DNA of 64,000 bases from Lachnospiraceae bacterium (GTDB taxonomy: Bacteria; Bacillota; Clostridia; Lachnospirales; Lachnospiraceae), in assembly GCA_017457865.1 (NCBI GenBank), contig JAFTGN010000075.1, forward strand, positions 27,893-91,892. Direction: 5' to 3'. A program made the position numbers and the translations under genes. The notes beneath the pieces were generated by a model, which saw only the letters and a list, made by a program, of their open reading frames with translations, searched no databases and had not been told where the DNA came from. Shown here piece by piece: positions 43,026 through 53,102 of this stretch; within the stretch, counting starts at the first letter, position 1; every line of letters begins with the position of its first letter.

Positions 43026-44462
43026 TCACTTGTTAATTGTAATTTCCGGATATATAGAAGCCACCGTGTCATAAAAAGCAGCCATCGCATCTTTCTGTGT
43101 ACCAGCACCAGTCTCGATGGTGTCAATTGCAACATCCCATGCATCACCAATTGCGGTATCGTACTGTGTAACCTTAGAGTAGTCAATCCTCTGGGCCTGC
43201 TTTAACCAGAACTGAAATAATTTCTGACCACCGCAAAACGCATTCTCGTCATCTGCATGTGCTTCTAAGGCAGGAATATAAGATGGAATATTACCCTGAG
43301 AAGTTTCAATCCACCAGTTGATTGTATCCATATCCGCTACAGCCCATTTGATGAATTCCCATGCCAGATCCTTGTTTTTGGACGCTGTAGAAATGCCTAA
43401 CCATGTACCACCACTAAATCCGTAAACCGGTCCGGCACAGATTCCCCATTTACCTGCAGTTCCTTCAAGTATATCCGTATCTGGATCATCACCAACATGA
43501 TCCCTCATGGTCAATATGCCCCAGGAAGGAAAACCATATGCAAATACTTCCGTTGTAACAGAAGCTTCTGCTGCATAATCATCATAGTTAAAGTTCTCAT
43601 CCCAAACGTTGATATCTGGTGTCAAACAGGCAACCTTACCGGCCATCGCCGCATACCAGGGAGCTGATCCAGAAGAAGCGTATGTGGTATAACCATCCTG
43701 ATACAGAATTATACGCAGATCCATGTAGTCATATCTGGCCTGATCAATATTTAAGGTACCATCAATCACCCAGGCAGAATCTCCTTTCATATAGCCTAAC
43801 TCCCCGTCAGAAGCAAAGATTGCATAACCAGCATTTTTTAAGGTTTCAGCTGTATCAAGAATCTTATCATAGCTGGAAAATAATTTACCAACCGACTCTG
43901 GATCATCATATCCGAATACCTCCTGGGCAATATCTCTCCTGTAATAAAAACCGGATGGGCAGATTTGATAAGAGAGTGCTCTCTGAATGCCGTCTGCATC
44001 CTGACCGACTTTTCGCACGTAATCAACCATGTCGCCTGCGAACGCATCACATCCCAGAGCATTCAAGTCTTCAAATATACCGGCTTCGAACATTGGCTGT
44101 AACATCTGTGGCTCACCAACAATCACATCAATAACGTGATCACCTCCTAAAATAGCTGTCTCGATCTTAGAAACATACTCTTCTGGTACAATAACAGTTG
44201 TCTGGATGGTTACGTCCGGATTCTCTTCCATAAACTTCTCTGCCATAGTCTCTAAATCCTTTTCCAGTGTCCAGATTACCAGACTTCCTGCTAAAGCAGA
44301 CTTGGCATTCTCATTATTTTCTGTTTCCTTTATGTCAGCATCAACAGTTGTAGTTTCTGCTTCCCTGATATCCTTTTTATCCCCATCAGAGTTTCTGCAC
44401 CCAACCATAAAAACTATCATCGCTACTGTTAAACACAATGCTGCAATTTTTTTAAATTTCAT
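43026..44462 (-). CDS. Family 1 extracellular solute-binding lipoprotein (orphan)
   Basis: A 478-residue lipoprotein. The signal peptide ends in FMVGC, with Cys22 as the lipidated residue. An acidic linker (about 25-55) precedes a periplasmic-binding-protein fold: GSLVIWTLEKDLETMAEKFMEENPDV, FYYRRDIAQEVFG, WYAAMAGKVACLTPD, GFSGGTWLGIS and EFIKWAVADMDTINWW. This is the pattern of sugar-binding proteins of CUT1 ABC importers. No permease or ATPase gene adjoins it, so it must share a transporter or be a remnant of an operon. AAAGGTGG precedes the ATG. It lies between purB and the ECF-like gene, and purB read-through may reach it. Confidence 0.92.
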   Translation of the reverse strand: MKFKKIAALCLTVAMIVFMVGCRNSDGDKKDIREAETTTVDADIKETENNENAKSALAGSLVIWTLEKDLETMAEKFMEENPDVTIQTTVIVPEEYVSKIETAILGGDHVIDVIVGEPQMLQPMFEAGIFEDLNALGCDAFAGDMVDYVRKVGQDADGIQRALSYQICPSGFYYRRDIAQEVFGYDDPESVGKLFSSYDKILDTAETLKNAGYAIFASDGELGYMKGDSAWVIDGTLNIDQARYDYMDLRIILYQDGYTTYASSGSAPWYAAMAGKVACLTPDINVWDENFNYDDYAAEASVTTEVFAYGFPSWGILTMRDHVGDDPDTDILEGTAGKWGICAGPVYGFSGGTWLGISTASKNKDLAWEFIKWAVADMDTINWWIETSQGNIPSYIPALEAHADDENAFCGGQKLFQFWLKQAQRIDYSKVTQYDTAIGDAWDVAIDTIETGAGTQKDAMAAFYDTVASIYPEITINK

Positions 44463-44560
44463 ATTTTTTAATCCACCTTTCTGTGAAAGGCACCGGTGGG
44501 CTTATGAGACCCAGAAATTCCATCTTTCTGCACAATGATACATATATGCATTGCAATTAA

Positions 44561-45994
44561 TTACACATTGATATCAGCGGTCATGCCCAGCACATCCTGA
44601 TTGGCCTCTAAGATCGGTGCAATCACTTCCTGCACGAACTCCTCTGTCTGCTGCGGTGCACGTCCCACATATCTGGACGGCTCCATACACTTCTGCAGCT
44701 CCTCTAATGTCAAATTGAAGGACGGATCTGCTGCGATCAGCTCTAACAGGTTATTGTCCTTTCCTTCTACCTTTACTGTCTTGCCTGCCTCCATAGACAG
44801 AGTACGAATCTTCTCATGCAGTTCCTGTCTGTCGCCGCCGGCCTTCACTGCATCCATCATGATGTTCTCTGTTGCCATAAATGGCAGCTCTGCCATCAGA
44901 TGCTTGTAGATCACCTTTTCATATACTACCATACCGTCTACTACATTCAGGTACAGATCCAAAATACCATCGATGGCAAGGAATCCTTCCGGAATGGACA
45001 GACGCTTGTTGGCAGAATCATCCAATGTACGTTCAAACCACTGGGTGGCGCTGACTAACATGGGATTGATCACATCCGCAATCACATAGTTAGACAGAGA
45101 TGCGATACGCTCACTTCTCATTGGATTTCTCTTGTATGCCATCGCAGAAGAACCGATCTGATTCTTCTCAAATGGCTCCTCTACTTCCTTCAGATGCTGC
45201 AACAGACGCACATCATTGGAAAACTTGTGGGCACTCAGGGCAATGCCGGAAAGGACATTTAACACACGGCTGTCCACTTTTCTGGAATAGGTCTGACCGG
45301 ATACCGCATACACACCGGAAAAACCCATCTTCTCTGCGATCATCTGATCCAGCTTCTTGATCCTCTCATGATCCCCGTCAAACAATTCCAGGAAGGATGC
45401 CTGTGTACCGGTGGTTCCCTTAGATCCCAGCAGACGCATGCTGTCGATCACATAGTCCAGATCTGCCAGATCCAGCACCAGCTCCTGTAACCACAAAGTG
45501 GCACGCTTGCCTACCGTAGTGGGCTGTGCCGGCTGGAAATGGGTAAATGCCAGTGTGGGCAGATCCTTATATTTGATGGCAAACTTGCTCAACTCGTTGA
45601 TCACGTTCAGCAGCTTCTTTCTCACCAGCTGCAGTGCCTCTGTCATAATGATCAGGTCAGTGTTGTCTCCTACATAACAGGAGGTAGCGCCTAAGTGAAT
45701 GATGCCCTTTGCAGTAGGACACTGTACCCCGTACGCATATACATGAGACATGACATCATGACGCACCAGAGCCTCACGCTCTTTTGCCACATCATAGTTG
45801 ATGTCCTCTGCATGTGCCTTTAACTCATCGATCTGCTCCTGTGTAATGGGCAGTCCTAACTCCATCTCGCTTTCTGCCAGTGCAATCCACAGTTTTCTCC
45901 ATGTACGGAACTTCTTGTCCTGAGAAAAAATGTACTGCATTTCTCTGCTGGCATAACGCTCAGAAAGCGGACTTGTATATCTATCTGTTGGCAT
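44561..45994 (-). CDS. purB: Adenylosuccinate lyase
   Basis: PurB works twice in purine synthesis, on SAICAR and on adenylosuccinate. The 477-residue product is of the fumarase/aspartase superfamily: LGATSCYVGDNTD, TLAFTHFQPAQPTTVGKRATLW, SKGTTGTQASF and the signature loop GSSAMAYKRNPMRSERI. The length fits the longer PurB subtype also seen in eukaryotes and many Clostridia. AAGGAGA precedes the ATG. PAL-5 fills the gap to purF upstream, so purC-purF-purB may form one transcript containing this hairpin. Confidence 0.98.
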   Translation of the reverse strand: MPTDRYTSPLSERYASREMQYIFSQDKKFRTWRKLWIALAESEMELGLPITQEQIDELKAHAEDINYDVAKEREALVRHDVMSHVYAYGVQCPTAKGIIHLGATSCYVGDNTDLIIMTEALQLVRKKLLNVINELSKFAIKYKDLPTLAFTHFQPAQPTTVGKRATLWLQELVLDLADLDYVIDSMRLLGSKGTTGTQASFLELFDGDHERIKKLDQMIAEKMGFSGVYAVSGQTYSRKVDSRVLNVLSGIALSAHKFSNDVRLLQHLKEVEEPFEKNQIGSSAMAYKRNPMRSERIASLSNYVIADVINPMLVSATQWFERTLDDSANKRLSIPEGFLAIDGILDLYLNVVDGMVVYEKVIYKHLMAELPFMATENIMMDAVKAGGDRQELHEKIRTLSMEAGKTVKVEGKDNNLLELIAADPSFNLTLEELQKCMEPSRYVGRAPQQTEEFVQEVIAPILEANQDVLGMTADINV

Positions 45995-46027
45995 AATACT
46001 TCTCCTTATTTCCTTTTTATAATTTCA

Positions 46028-46352
46028 GACAATTGCGAAACTCTTTCATCAAACCATAAAACAGCCTATATATCAGAAATTTTTCATTCAAAAAACTTTG
46101 TGGAACGCCGGTACTTTATTCTCGTTAGCAATGAGTCGGGCTGACAAGCTTGCTTGTCAGTATGACGAATGCCGCGAGTGCCAAATACCCAGTTGCCTGC
46201 AACGGTATATTTGGCATTTTGAGCAGTAAGCGAAAAAATATTAGTACCGCTGCTGTGAACATCATTCTTACGAATGATTCGAAGCGAGAGCGTGTTTTTT
46301 GAATAAAATTTCTGATCAAAGGCGTTCGGTGAAATAGAGTTTCACAATTGCC
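46028..46352 (-). repeat. PAL-5: palindromic repeat with a nested insertion, between purF and purB
   Basis: The termini are GACAATTGCGAAACT and its inverse AGTTTCACAATTGCC. On the minus strand it has CCGAACGCC, CACGCTCTCGCTTCG, hairpin ATCATTCGTAAGAATGAT, CAGCGGTACTAAT and AAAGTACCGGCGTT. About 96 bases (46121-46216) with two further hairpins are inserted at the apex relative to PAL-9. It ends two bases from the purF stop codon and 33 bases before the purB start. Confidence 0.88.
46121..46216. repeat. Nested hairpin-bearing insertion inside PAL-5
   Basis: The segment is absent from the otherwise similar PAL-9. It contains a 9-bp-stem palindrome at 46141-46160 (CTGACAAGC / GCTTGTCAG) and TGCCAAATAC / GTATATTTGGCA at about 46179-46215. 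CTCG and CGAG occur as short inverted ends of the first part. No coding potential is apparent. Confidence 0.65.
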
Positions 46353-46354
46353 AT

Positions 46355-47809
46355 TTATTTCTGATATTCGCCTCGGATGTCTTCCTTAGGCGGTTCAAGC
46401 GGATACTGTCCGCTGAAGCAGCCGTGACAGATGGGCAGCCCTTCTGACATCTCTGTAAGACGGTCAAATTCCAGATACCCTAACGAATCTGCACCGATGA
46501 TCTGGCGAATTTCTTCTATTGTATGGTGGGAGGCAATCAGCTGGTCTTCCGACGGAATGTCTGTACCAAAGTAGCAGGGATGTAAAAATGGCGGAGCCGA
46601 AATCCGCACATGGACTTCTGTGGCACCGGCTTCTTTTAACATGCCTACGATCCGGTCACTGGTGGTTCCTCTGACGATGGAATCGTCGATCATGACCACA
46701 CGCTTTCCTGCCACTGCTTCCCGCAGTACATTTAGCTTGATGCGGACACTGGATTCCCGGCTGGACTGTTTGGGCTTGATGAAAGTACGCCCCACATAAC
46801 TGTTTTTCACAAATGCCATACCGTACGGAATCCCTGATTCCATGGCAAAGCCCATGGCCGCTACATTGCCGGATTCCGGCACACCCACCACCAGATCTGC
46901 TTCCACCGGGTGATCTTTTGCCAGAAAACGGCCTGCCATAATCCGTGCCTTGTACACACTGACACCGTCAATGTAGGCATCCGGTCTGGCAAAATAAATG
47001 TACTCAAAAATGCACCTGGCTGTCTGCTCCTTTGGCAGACACAGAGAACGATCTGAAAGAATCTGTCCCTCCTTTGTAATGGTCACGATTTCCCCCGGCT
47101 CTACATCCCGGACAAATGTGGCACCGATGGTATCCAGTGCACAGGTTTCTGAAGTCAGAATGTACGCATTGTCTCTCTTTCCAATGCAAAGGGGCTTAAA
47201 TCCATAAGGATCTCTTGCACCGATCAGCTTTCTGGGGGAGGCAATGACCACAGAGTAGGCCCCCTTGATCTTCTTCATAGCCTCTGCCACCGCACGTTCC
47301 GCACTGCCGCTTCCCACTCTGGCTCTGGCGATCATATATGCCATGATCTCTGTATCAATGGTTGTCTGGAAGATGGCTCCGGTCATGGCCAGCTCCTGAC
47401 GCAGCTCAGGGGTGTTGATCAGGTTCCCATTGTGTGCCAATGCCAATGTGCCCTTGATATAATTCAATACCAGCGGCTGGGCGTTTTCTCTCACACTGCC
47501 GCCTGCTGTGGAATACCGGACATGTCCCACACCGATATTGCCATGCATCTGCTCCAACTGCTCACCAGTAAATACTTCATTGCACAAGCCCATTCCCTTA
47601 TGCAGGCGCATGTCCCCTTTTGGTCCATTGGTATCGCTGACTGCAATGCCGCAGCTTTCCTGTCCTCTGTGCTGCAAGGCAAACAATCCGTAATAAATGG
47701 TTCTTGCCACATCACCGCCATCAATGTCATACATCCCGAATACACCGCACTCTTCATTGAGTTTATCGTCTTTCCAGAATAGTCTGTTCCTCTGCTGTTC
47801 GTTTTTCAT
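46355..47809 (-). CDS. purF: Amidophosphoribosyltransferase
   Basis: PurF transfers the glutamine amide to PRPP, the committed step of purine synthesis. The 484-residue product has a propeptide of 20 residues before EECGVFGMYD, so Cys21 becomes the N-terminal nucleophile after processing, as in the B. subtilis type. The glutaminase domain has RGQESCGIA, GHVRYSTAGG and NGNL. The phosphoribosyltransferase domain has the PRPP motif VVMIDDSIVRGTTS. Cysteines that hold the oxygen-sensitive 4Fe-4S cluster of this class are visible (RCIFEYIYFARPDA, ICHGCFSGQYP). It lies 87 bases after purC with a hairpin between. Confidence 0.98.
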   Translation of the reverse strand: MKNEQQRNRLFWKDDKLNEECGVFGMYDIDGGDVARTIYYGLFALQHRGQESCGIAVSDTNGPKGDMRLHKGMGLCNEVFTGEQLEQMHGNIGVGHVRYSTAGGSVRENAQPLVLNYIKGTLALAHNGNLINTPELRQELAMTGAIFQTTIDTEIMAYMIARARVGSGSAERAVAEAMKKIKGAYSVVIASPRKLIGARDPYGFKPLCIGKRDNAYILTSETCALDTIGATFVRDVEPGEIVTITKEGQILSDRSLCLPKEQTARCIFEYIYFARPDAYIDGVSVYKARIMAGRFLAKDHPVEADLVVGVPESGNVAAMGFAMESGIPYGMAFVKNSYVGRTFIKPKQSSRESSVRIKLNVLREAVAGKRVVMIDDSIVRGTTSDRIVGMLKEAGATEVHVRISAPPFLHPCYFGTDIPSEDQLIASHHTIEEIRQIIGADSLGYLEFDRLTEMSEGLPICHGCFSGQYPLEPPKEDIRGEYQK

Positions 47810-47834
47810 GTCAACCTCTCTTTACAGATGTCAA

Positions 47835-47878
47835 GGGGCGACTGCAAGTATTTGATTTTCATGGTTCACAACCGCCCC
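47835..47878 (-). promoter_or_regulatory. Hairpin between purC and purF
   Basis: GGGGCG (47835-47840) pairs with CGCCCC (47873-47878) across a 32-base loop. No T-run adjoins it. It may act as a weak attenuator or RNA-processing site between the genes. Confidence 0.45.
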
Positions 47879-47896
47879 ACCAATTCAAGTGAATGA

Positions 47897-48601
47897 TTAC
47901 AGGCCAAGACGCTTGCTTACTTCCTCATATGCATCTTCTACATTTCCAAGATCACGACGGAAACGGTCTTTGTCTAATTTTGCATGAGTATTCACATCCC
48001 ACAGACGGCAGGTATCCGGAGAAATCTCGTCTGCTAAAATGATCTCACCGTGATAACGGCCAAACTCTACCTTAAAGTCAATCAGCTCGATGCCTCTCTC
48101 TAAGAAGTATGCCTTTAATACTTCATTTACCTTAAATACCAGTTCGGTGATGCGGTCAATTTCTTCTCTGGTGGCCACACCGATGGCGATGGCATAATAA
48201 TCATTGATCATTGGATCGCCCAGATCATCATTCTTGTAGCTGAACTCTAATGTAGGGATCTGTAACGGGGTTCCCTCTTCGATGCCCAGCTTCTTAGAAA
48301 AGCTTCCAGCTGCCACATTGCGGACGATAACCTCTAACGGAACAATTTCTACTTTCTTGACTGCGGTTTCTCTGTCGCTTAATTCTTCTACAAAGTGGGT
48401 TGGTACGCCCTCTTTCTCCAGAATCTGCATCAGATGATTTGACATCTTGTTGTTGATGACACCCTTGCCGCTGATGGTTCCCTTTTTCAGACCATTGAAT
48501 GCAGTTGCATCATCCTTGTAGTCTACGATATATACATCCTCTACATCAGTGGTGTATACTCTCTTTGCCTTACCTTCGTATAACTGTTCCAACTTTTCCA
48601 T
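47897..48601 (-). CDS. purC: SAICAR synthetase
   Basis: PurC couples CAIR with aspartate using ATP. The 234-residue product starts [16 protein letters not shown], then [27 protein letters not shown], the signature [15 protein letters not shown] and [23 protein letters not shown] near the end. The ATG at 48601 has TGGAGAT upstream. The longest frame adds 80 residues that read through the leader and end of addA and is rejected. Promoter 48743-48771 gives a leader of about 135 nt with mutually exclusive hairpins. Confidence 0.98.
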   Translation of the reverse strand: MEKLEQLYEGKAKRVYTTDVEDVYIVDYKDDATAFNGLKKGTISGKGVINNKMSNHLMQILEKEGVPTHFVEELSDRETAVKKVEIVPLEVIVRNVAAGSFSKKLGIEEGTPLQIPTLEFSYKNDDLGDPMINDYYAIAIGVATREEIDRITELVFKVNEVLKAYFLERGIELIDFKVEFGRYHGEIILADEISPDTCRLWDVNTHAKLDKDRFRRDLGNVEDAYEEVSKRLGL

Positions 48602-48631
48602 GATTCTAATCTCCATTCCGAAGCGTCTGCA

Positions 48632-48728
48632 AAAAGACGGCTGCCAGGAGGCATACCAGTCTGTCAGTCTGTACCGCTTCTCCACAGACTGTCCTTTGTA
48701 AAGTTCCCTGTCAGGGGTATCCTGACAG
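48632..48728 (-). promoter_or_regulatory. Structured leader of purC, possible attenuator or riboswitch
   Basis: Read on the minus strand, three stems follow one another: CTGTCAGG / CCTGACAG (48721-48728 with 48708-48715), CAGTCTGT / ACAGACTG (48684-48691 with 48665-48672), and AGACtGG / CCGTCT (48656-48662 with 48635-48640) followed by TTTTT. CTGACAG recurs after the second stem, so the first left arm could pair with either copy, and AGACTG is shared between stems two and three. It does not match the purine or PRPP riboswitch patterns I know. Confidence 0.5.
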
Positions 48729-48742
48729 CAACGACCATTCGT

Positions 48743-48771
48743 ATTATATAATACCCACACGCACTTTTCAA
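48743..48771 (-). promoter_or_regulatory. Promoter for purC
   Basis: Minus strand TTGAAA, 17-base spacer, perfect TATAAT. It lies in the short gap after addA. Confidence 0.85.
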
Positions 48772-48818
48772 TACCAGAAACCGCCTTATCTTTTCTTTTT
48801 TCTCCAGCAGTTTCTAAT

Positions 48819-51800
48819 TTATACAGGCAGAAGACAGCCAAACCGGAAGGAATACAAATATCGTTCTTTGACTTTTTTCCCGGTCATTTTTTCCAGCGCC
48901 AGCTGGTAATAGTCTAACTGTACCCGATACCGCTTTACCAGTTCCTGCACATTGTCTGCCCGGTCGGTCTTGTAATCCAGAAGCACCAGTCCATCTTCCT
49001 CTTCCAGATACAAATCGATCACCCCCTGCACCATGGCAAAATCTCCACCGGCCCGGCTCAGATCCATGAGAGGCAAGGCTGCATCCTCTGGACCTCCAGC
49101 TTCAAATACGTGTGCCCCCAGACCCGATAGTTCTGTCATGGTCAGACCAATGAGAAACTGCTGTTCCCTGTGGAGTCTGCCCTTTTGAAAGGCAGCATAC
49201 ATCCGCCCATACAATCCAGTCTGGAAAAATCCGGCCACCTGTTCAGAACGGATACATGTTCGTTCCTCCGGTGTCACCACCCCCTGCTTCACCAGATCTG
49301 TCAGTTGACTGTCAATTTCCTGACTGGTCATCTGTTCTTTGTATATAAGCTGTTCCATGACCAGATGATACAGGGTACCCCGTCTTGCACCGCTGACAGA
49401 AGGATCTCGGCCGGTATCCATTTTGGATGATACCACTTCTGACACTGTCTTTTCTGCCCTCTGCGTCTCTTCTGACTGCTGCTGTTTTTGTATAAACTCT
49501 GGCACAGTCTTTTCAAAGGGTAGTTCATACATCTGCGCCACAGGCAAGGTTTCCTCTGACAGCGGGGCAGACATCCGCTTCAGCTCTGATACCGACAGTG
49601 TGGTATGGATCCGGTACAATTTATCATAGTGATATGCATAGGAGAAACGCCGCTCCAACTCTGCCGCCCATTTCGGGTCATGCACAGCCTCATCATCCCA
49701 GTCCAGAAAAGCCTGCCTGGATACCGATTCCTCTGCGGCAAGCTCACTTCGTCTGCCAAGAAGTTCCCCGCAGCGCAGACAGGAAATGGTCAGAAGGGGG
49801 TTGCCTTCTGTATCCGGAATCACCATCCGATTTTGTCTGCCATAGGATGTGGCATCTTCTAAAGACACCACACTGCCCACTGCCGCCAGCATCCAGTCCA
49901 GATAGCTGGTGGCTTTGCTTAAGGTGCCATATCGAAGGAATGACTGACCTGGCTGTGTCTGCATGCCCACCTTTTGCAGATAATCTGTCAGTTTTTTAGA
50001 CGTGCCGGTCATGATCAGCTTCTCCTTGGCACGGGTCAGTGCCACATACAGTACCCGCAGTTCTTCTGCCAGATTTTCCAGACGAATCTTTTCTCCAAAG
50101 GCCCGTTTCATCAAGGCTGCTGTTTTGGTACGTCTCACCGGATGAATGGCATCAATAGCCAGTCCGTATTCCGGATGAAAGATCACCTTTTCCCGGGTGT
50201 CCTGGGTGTTGAACTGCTTGCCGCAGCCTGCCAGTATGACAATGGGAAATTCCAGTCCTTTGCTCTTATGAATGCTCATGATACGAACGGTATTTTCATT
50301 TTCTCCCGTCACGCCTGCTTCTCCAAAATCTACCGAATACTTTTGCAGCTGTTCAATGTAACGGATAAAGTGAAATACCCCTTTGTAACTGGTGGATTCA
50401 TAGACAAGCGCCTTTTGCAGCAGCATATCCAGATTGGCTCTGCGCCGTTCTCCACCGGGCATCAGGCTCACATAATCCCGGTAACCGCTTTGTTCTAATA
50501 CTTGCTCTAAGAAGGCATGGAGAGGCATATAAGCAGCCTGTTCCCGGTACCCTTCCAGTTCTGCCAGGAATGTTTGCACCTTTTCTGCCAGAGCAGATGA
50601 CACCGTTTCCTTGTAATGGGCTGTCTCCCATGAGCCGGATGCTGCATCAGATGGAGGAACAAAATCCCCCGGCTGTTCTGACAGATCCATAGCAGCATCT
50701 TCTTCCTGTACGAATCCACCCATATGTTCCTGATAAAATAGCAGGGCACCATACAGTCCGCCTCCCATTTCTCTGGGGTACACTGCCACAATCTCTGCCA
50801 GTTCTTCGCTGGTAAAACCATAAAACGGAGAACGCAGCACTGCCGCCAATGGAATGTCCTGCATAGGGTTGTCGATGATACGAAGGAAATGTAACACTGT
50901 CCCCACTTCCGTGGTGGTAAAATAACCGCTTCTGGATTCTGCATAAGCCGGAATGCCCATATCCGGCAGTATTTCCGTAAACACCTCTGCCCAGCCGCTT
51001 AAAGACCGAAGCAGGATCACAATGTCCCTGTATTCTGCCGAACGGTATGCCTTTGCCTCCTTATCCCACACATACTGGGGATGGACCGGGTCCGTCAGTT
51101 CCAGGATCCGGCTGCCTACCAGTCTGGCTTCCCACTCCTTGCTGCCTGCTTCCTCCTGCTGTTCTGCCTCGTCTACAGGTGACAAATCGGTTTCCTCTGT
51201 CTCTTCCTCTTCGCTGGACAGATCAAGCAGCAGCAGTTCTACACTGCCCCCCACCTGCTCTTCTGATGGGGCAAAAGGAAGTCCCGGATGCAGTGCCGTT
51301 TCCTCTGTGTAGGCAATGCCTCCTAACTGATCCTGCATGATCCGGTAAAACAGAAAATTGACCCCTTCCAGTACAGAAGCACGGCTTCGGAAATTTTGAT
51401 GCAGTTCAATCTTCTGATACCGACTGTCCTCTGTGGTGTACGTATGGTATTTCTCCATAAACAGCTCCGGCCTTGCCAGGCGAAACCGGTAAATGCTCTG
51501 CTTCACATCTCCTACCATAAATACATTGTGCTGTCCGTCCTCCACTTTGGACACCGCATTCAGCACCACCTCCTGTACCAGATTGCTATCCTGATACTCG
51601 TCAATCATAATCTCTGCAAAATGCTGGCTATACCGGCGGGCCGCCTCTGTGCGCACCACTTTTCCGTCTACTCTGTCGGTCAGAATTTCCAGTGCAAAAT
51701 GTTCCAGATCATTGAAATCCACCAGATTCCGCTTCTTCTTCTCTGCTGCATAGGCATCTGCAAATTCCTCTGTCAATCTGGTGATGCAATTCACTGCCGG

Positions 51801-52799
51801 TGCGGCCTCATGGAGCTGCTGTAATACCTGCTCCGGGGTAGCACTGCAATCCTGTTTCTGTAACCGGGAAATGGACTTTTTGATCCCATCCCGGATGGCT
51901 TTCACCTGCTCGGTCTTGTGCTCATCGCACAGGTCTGTCTTTTTCTTTCTGGGCATCCGGTCAAAAGTCATCTGCAATACCTTCTCCTGCGCCTGTGCGA
52001 AATCCTGCCCTTCACATGCTTCTTCTAACCGCTGCACATCCCCCATGATAGCAGGCAGCAGATAAGCAGGACCATCCGGTTCTTCACATAGGGCCTGCAT
52101 CCTCTGTGCCATGCCAAGGAGTTCTGCCAGTTCCAACTGCATCTGGACAGCGAGAAACTGCATCCACTCTGCCTGCTCCAATTCCTCCCGATCTGTCAGA
52201 GCATAAGCATCCCGACAGGACGCCAGCCATTCTTTGGGCCAGGGATAGCTTCTGGAAAAAGTATCACAGCGCAAAATCAGTTCTCCGATGCCCCCATCGT
52301 CTTTGCCTGTGGCAAAAGTATCCACAAAGTCCAGAAACCCTTCTTCCGGATTGGCATAGTGCCGTTCTAACAGATCTGCCACCACTTCCTGGCGAAGCAG
52401 TTTCAGTTCCCCCTCATCTCCGATCCGGAAAGAGGGATCCAAATCAATCCGGTGAAAATCATTGCGGATCACGTGCAGACAGAAACTGTGAATGGTGGTG
52501 ATCTGGGCATGATGTACCAGCGTCAGCTGGCGAAGCAGATGGGCATGTTCCGGTTGTTCCTCTACCTTTGCTTCAATGGCAGTCCGGATTCGTTCCCGCA
52601 TTTCTGCGGCAGCCGCATTGGTGAAGGTCACGATCAGCAGTTCATCAATATCCACCGGACGCACATCATCCGTAATCAAACCAATGATCCGCTCTACCAG
52701 TACCGCCGTCTTGCCGCTTCCGGCAGCTGCCGACACCAGAATATTTCTGTTTCGCAGAGAAATGACCTGCTGCTGCTCCTTTGTCCATGAAAATCCCAT
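48819..52799 (-). CDS. addA: ATP-dependent helicase/nuclease subunit A
   Basis: AddA is the UvrD-like helicase and 3'-strand nuclease subunit of AddAB, which processes double-strand breaks for RecA. The 1326-residue product has [31 protein letters not shown] (Q motif and Walker A), [18 protein letters not shown], the DEYQDSN Walker [35 protein letters not shown] and [15 protein letters not shown]. The C-terminal nuclease has [15 protein letters not shown] and LLDYKTDR. The ATG at 52799 has AAAGGGG upstream, discarding 29 residues that come from PAL-6. It follows addB but is separated from it by PAL-6. Confidence 0.97.
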   Translation of the reverse strand: MGFSWTKEQQQVISLRNRNILVSAAAGSGKTAVLVERIIGLITDDVRPVDIDELLIVTFTNAAAAEMRERIRTAIEAKVEEQPEHAHLLRQLTLVHHAQITTIHSFCLHVIRNDFHRIDLDPSFRIGDEGELKLLRQEVVADLLERHYANPEEGFLDFVDTFATGKDDGGIGELILRCDTFSRSYPWPKEWLASCRDAYALTDREELEQAEWMQFLAVQMQLELAELLGMAQRMQALCEEPDGPAYLLPAIMGDVQRLEEACEGQDFAQAQEKVLQMTFDRMPRKKKTDLCDEHKTEQVKAIRDGIKKSISRLQKQDCSATPEQVLQQLHEAAPAVNCITRLTEEFADAYAAEKKKRNLVDFNDLEHFALEILTDRVDGKVVRTEAARRYSQHFAEIMIDEYQDSNLVQEVVLNAVSKVEDGQHNVFMVGDVKQSIYRFRLARPELFMEKYHTYTTEDSRYQKIELHQNFRSRASVLEGVNFLFYRIMQDQLGGIAYTEETALHPGLPFAPSEEQVGGSVELLLLDLSSEEEETEETDLSPVDEAEQQEEAGSKEWEARLVGSRILELTDPVHPQYVWDKEAKAYRSAEYRDIVILLRSLSGWAEVFTEILPDMGIPAYAESRSGYFTTTEVGTVLHFLRIIDNPMQDIPLAAVLRSPFYGFTSEELAEIVAVYPREMGGGLYGALLFYQEHMGGFVQEEDAAMDLSEQPGDFVPPSDAASGSWETAHYKETVSSALAEKVQTFLAELEGYREQAAYMPLHAFLEQVLEQSGYRDYVSLMPGGERRRANLDMLLQKALVYESTSYKGVFHFIRYIEQLQKYSVDFGEAGVTGENENTVRIMSIHKSKGLEFPIVILAGCGKQFNTQDTREKVIFHPEYGLAIDAIHPVRRTKTAALMKRAFGEKIRLENLAEELRVLYVALTRAKEKLIMTGTSKKLTDYLQKVGMQTQPGQSFLRYGTLSKATSYLDWMLAAVGSVVSLEDATSYGRQNRMVIPDTEGNPLLTISCLRCGELLGRRSELAAEESVSRQAFLDWDDEAVHDPKWAAELERRFSYAYHYDKLYRIHTTLSVSELKRMSAPLSEETLPVAQMYELPFEKTVPEFIQKQQQSEETQRAEKTVSEVVSSKMDTGRDPSVSGARRGTLYHLVMEQLIYKEQMTSQEIDSQLTDLVKQGVVTPEERTCIRSEQVAGFFQTGLYGRMYAAFQKGRLHREQQFLIGLTMTELSGLGAHVFEAGGPEDAALPLMDLSRAGGDFAMVQGVIDLYLEEEDGLVLLDYKTDRADNVQELVKRYRVQLDYYQLALEKMTGKKVKERYLYSFRFGCLLPV

Positions 52800-52818
52800 A
52801 TATTCCCCTTTCTTCTCA

Positions 52819-53062
52819 GGCAATTGTGAAACTTCATCTACTTTCCGAGATGATACCTTCGTACACAATATGTCTTTCGAAGACACGCTCTCGCTTCACG
52901 TCATTCTTACGAATGACTGAAAAGTGCAGCGGACACTAAGTAATTCTGAGCCGTAAAGCCTCAGAATTACAAGTACCGGCATTTTCAAGAGTCTTCTTAA
53001 GACATGTTTGCCTCCCTTCGGCATCATCCTTCCGATACTTTTTTGAAGTTTCACAATGGCCT
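52819..53062 (+). repeat. PAL-6: palindromic repeat between addB and addA
   Basis: The termini are GGCAATTGTGAAACTTC and its inverse GAAGTTTCACAATGGCC. Inside are CACAATATGTCTTTCGAAG, CACGCTCTCGCTTC, hairpin GTCATTCTTACGAATGAC, GCAGCGGACACTAA, apical stem GTAATTCTGAG / CTCAGAATTAC and AAGTACCGGCATTTTCA. It ends 40 bases after the addB stop and leaves 19 bases, just the Shine-Dalgarno region, before the addA start. Confidence 0.9.
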
Positions 53063-53102
53063 GTTTGATATGCATCAATCTATCCTATCTATCACACATC
53101 TG

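Noticed and set aside
46125-46319. Open frame inside PAL-5 (64 residues, minus strand)
   Set aside because: It lies entirely within the palindromic repeat, has no ribosome-binding site and its translation is not protein-like.
48601-48740. Classical purine or PRPP riboswitch before purC
   Set aside because: The conserved aptamer core sequences I know for these classes are not visible, although the leader is structured.
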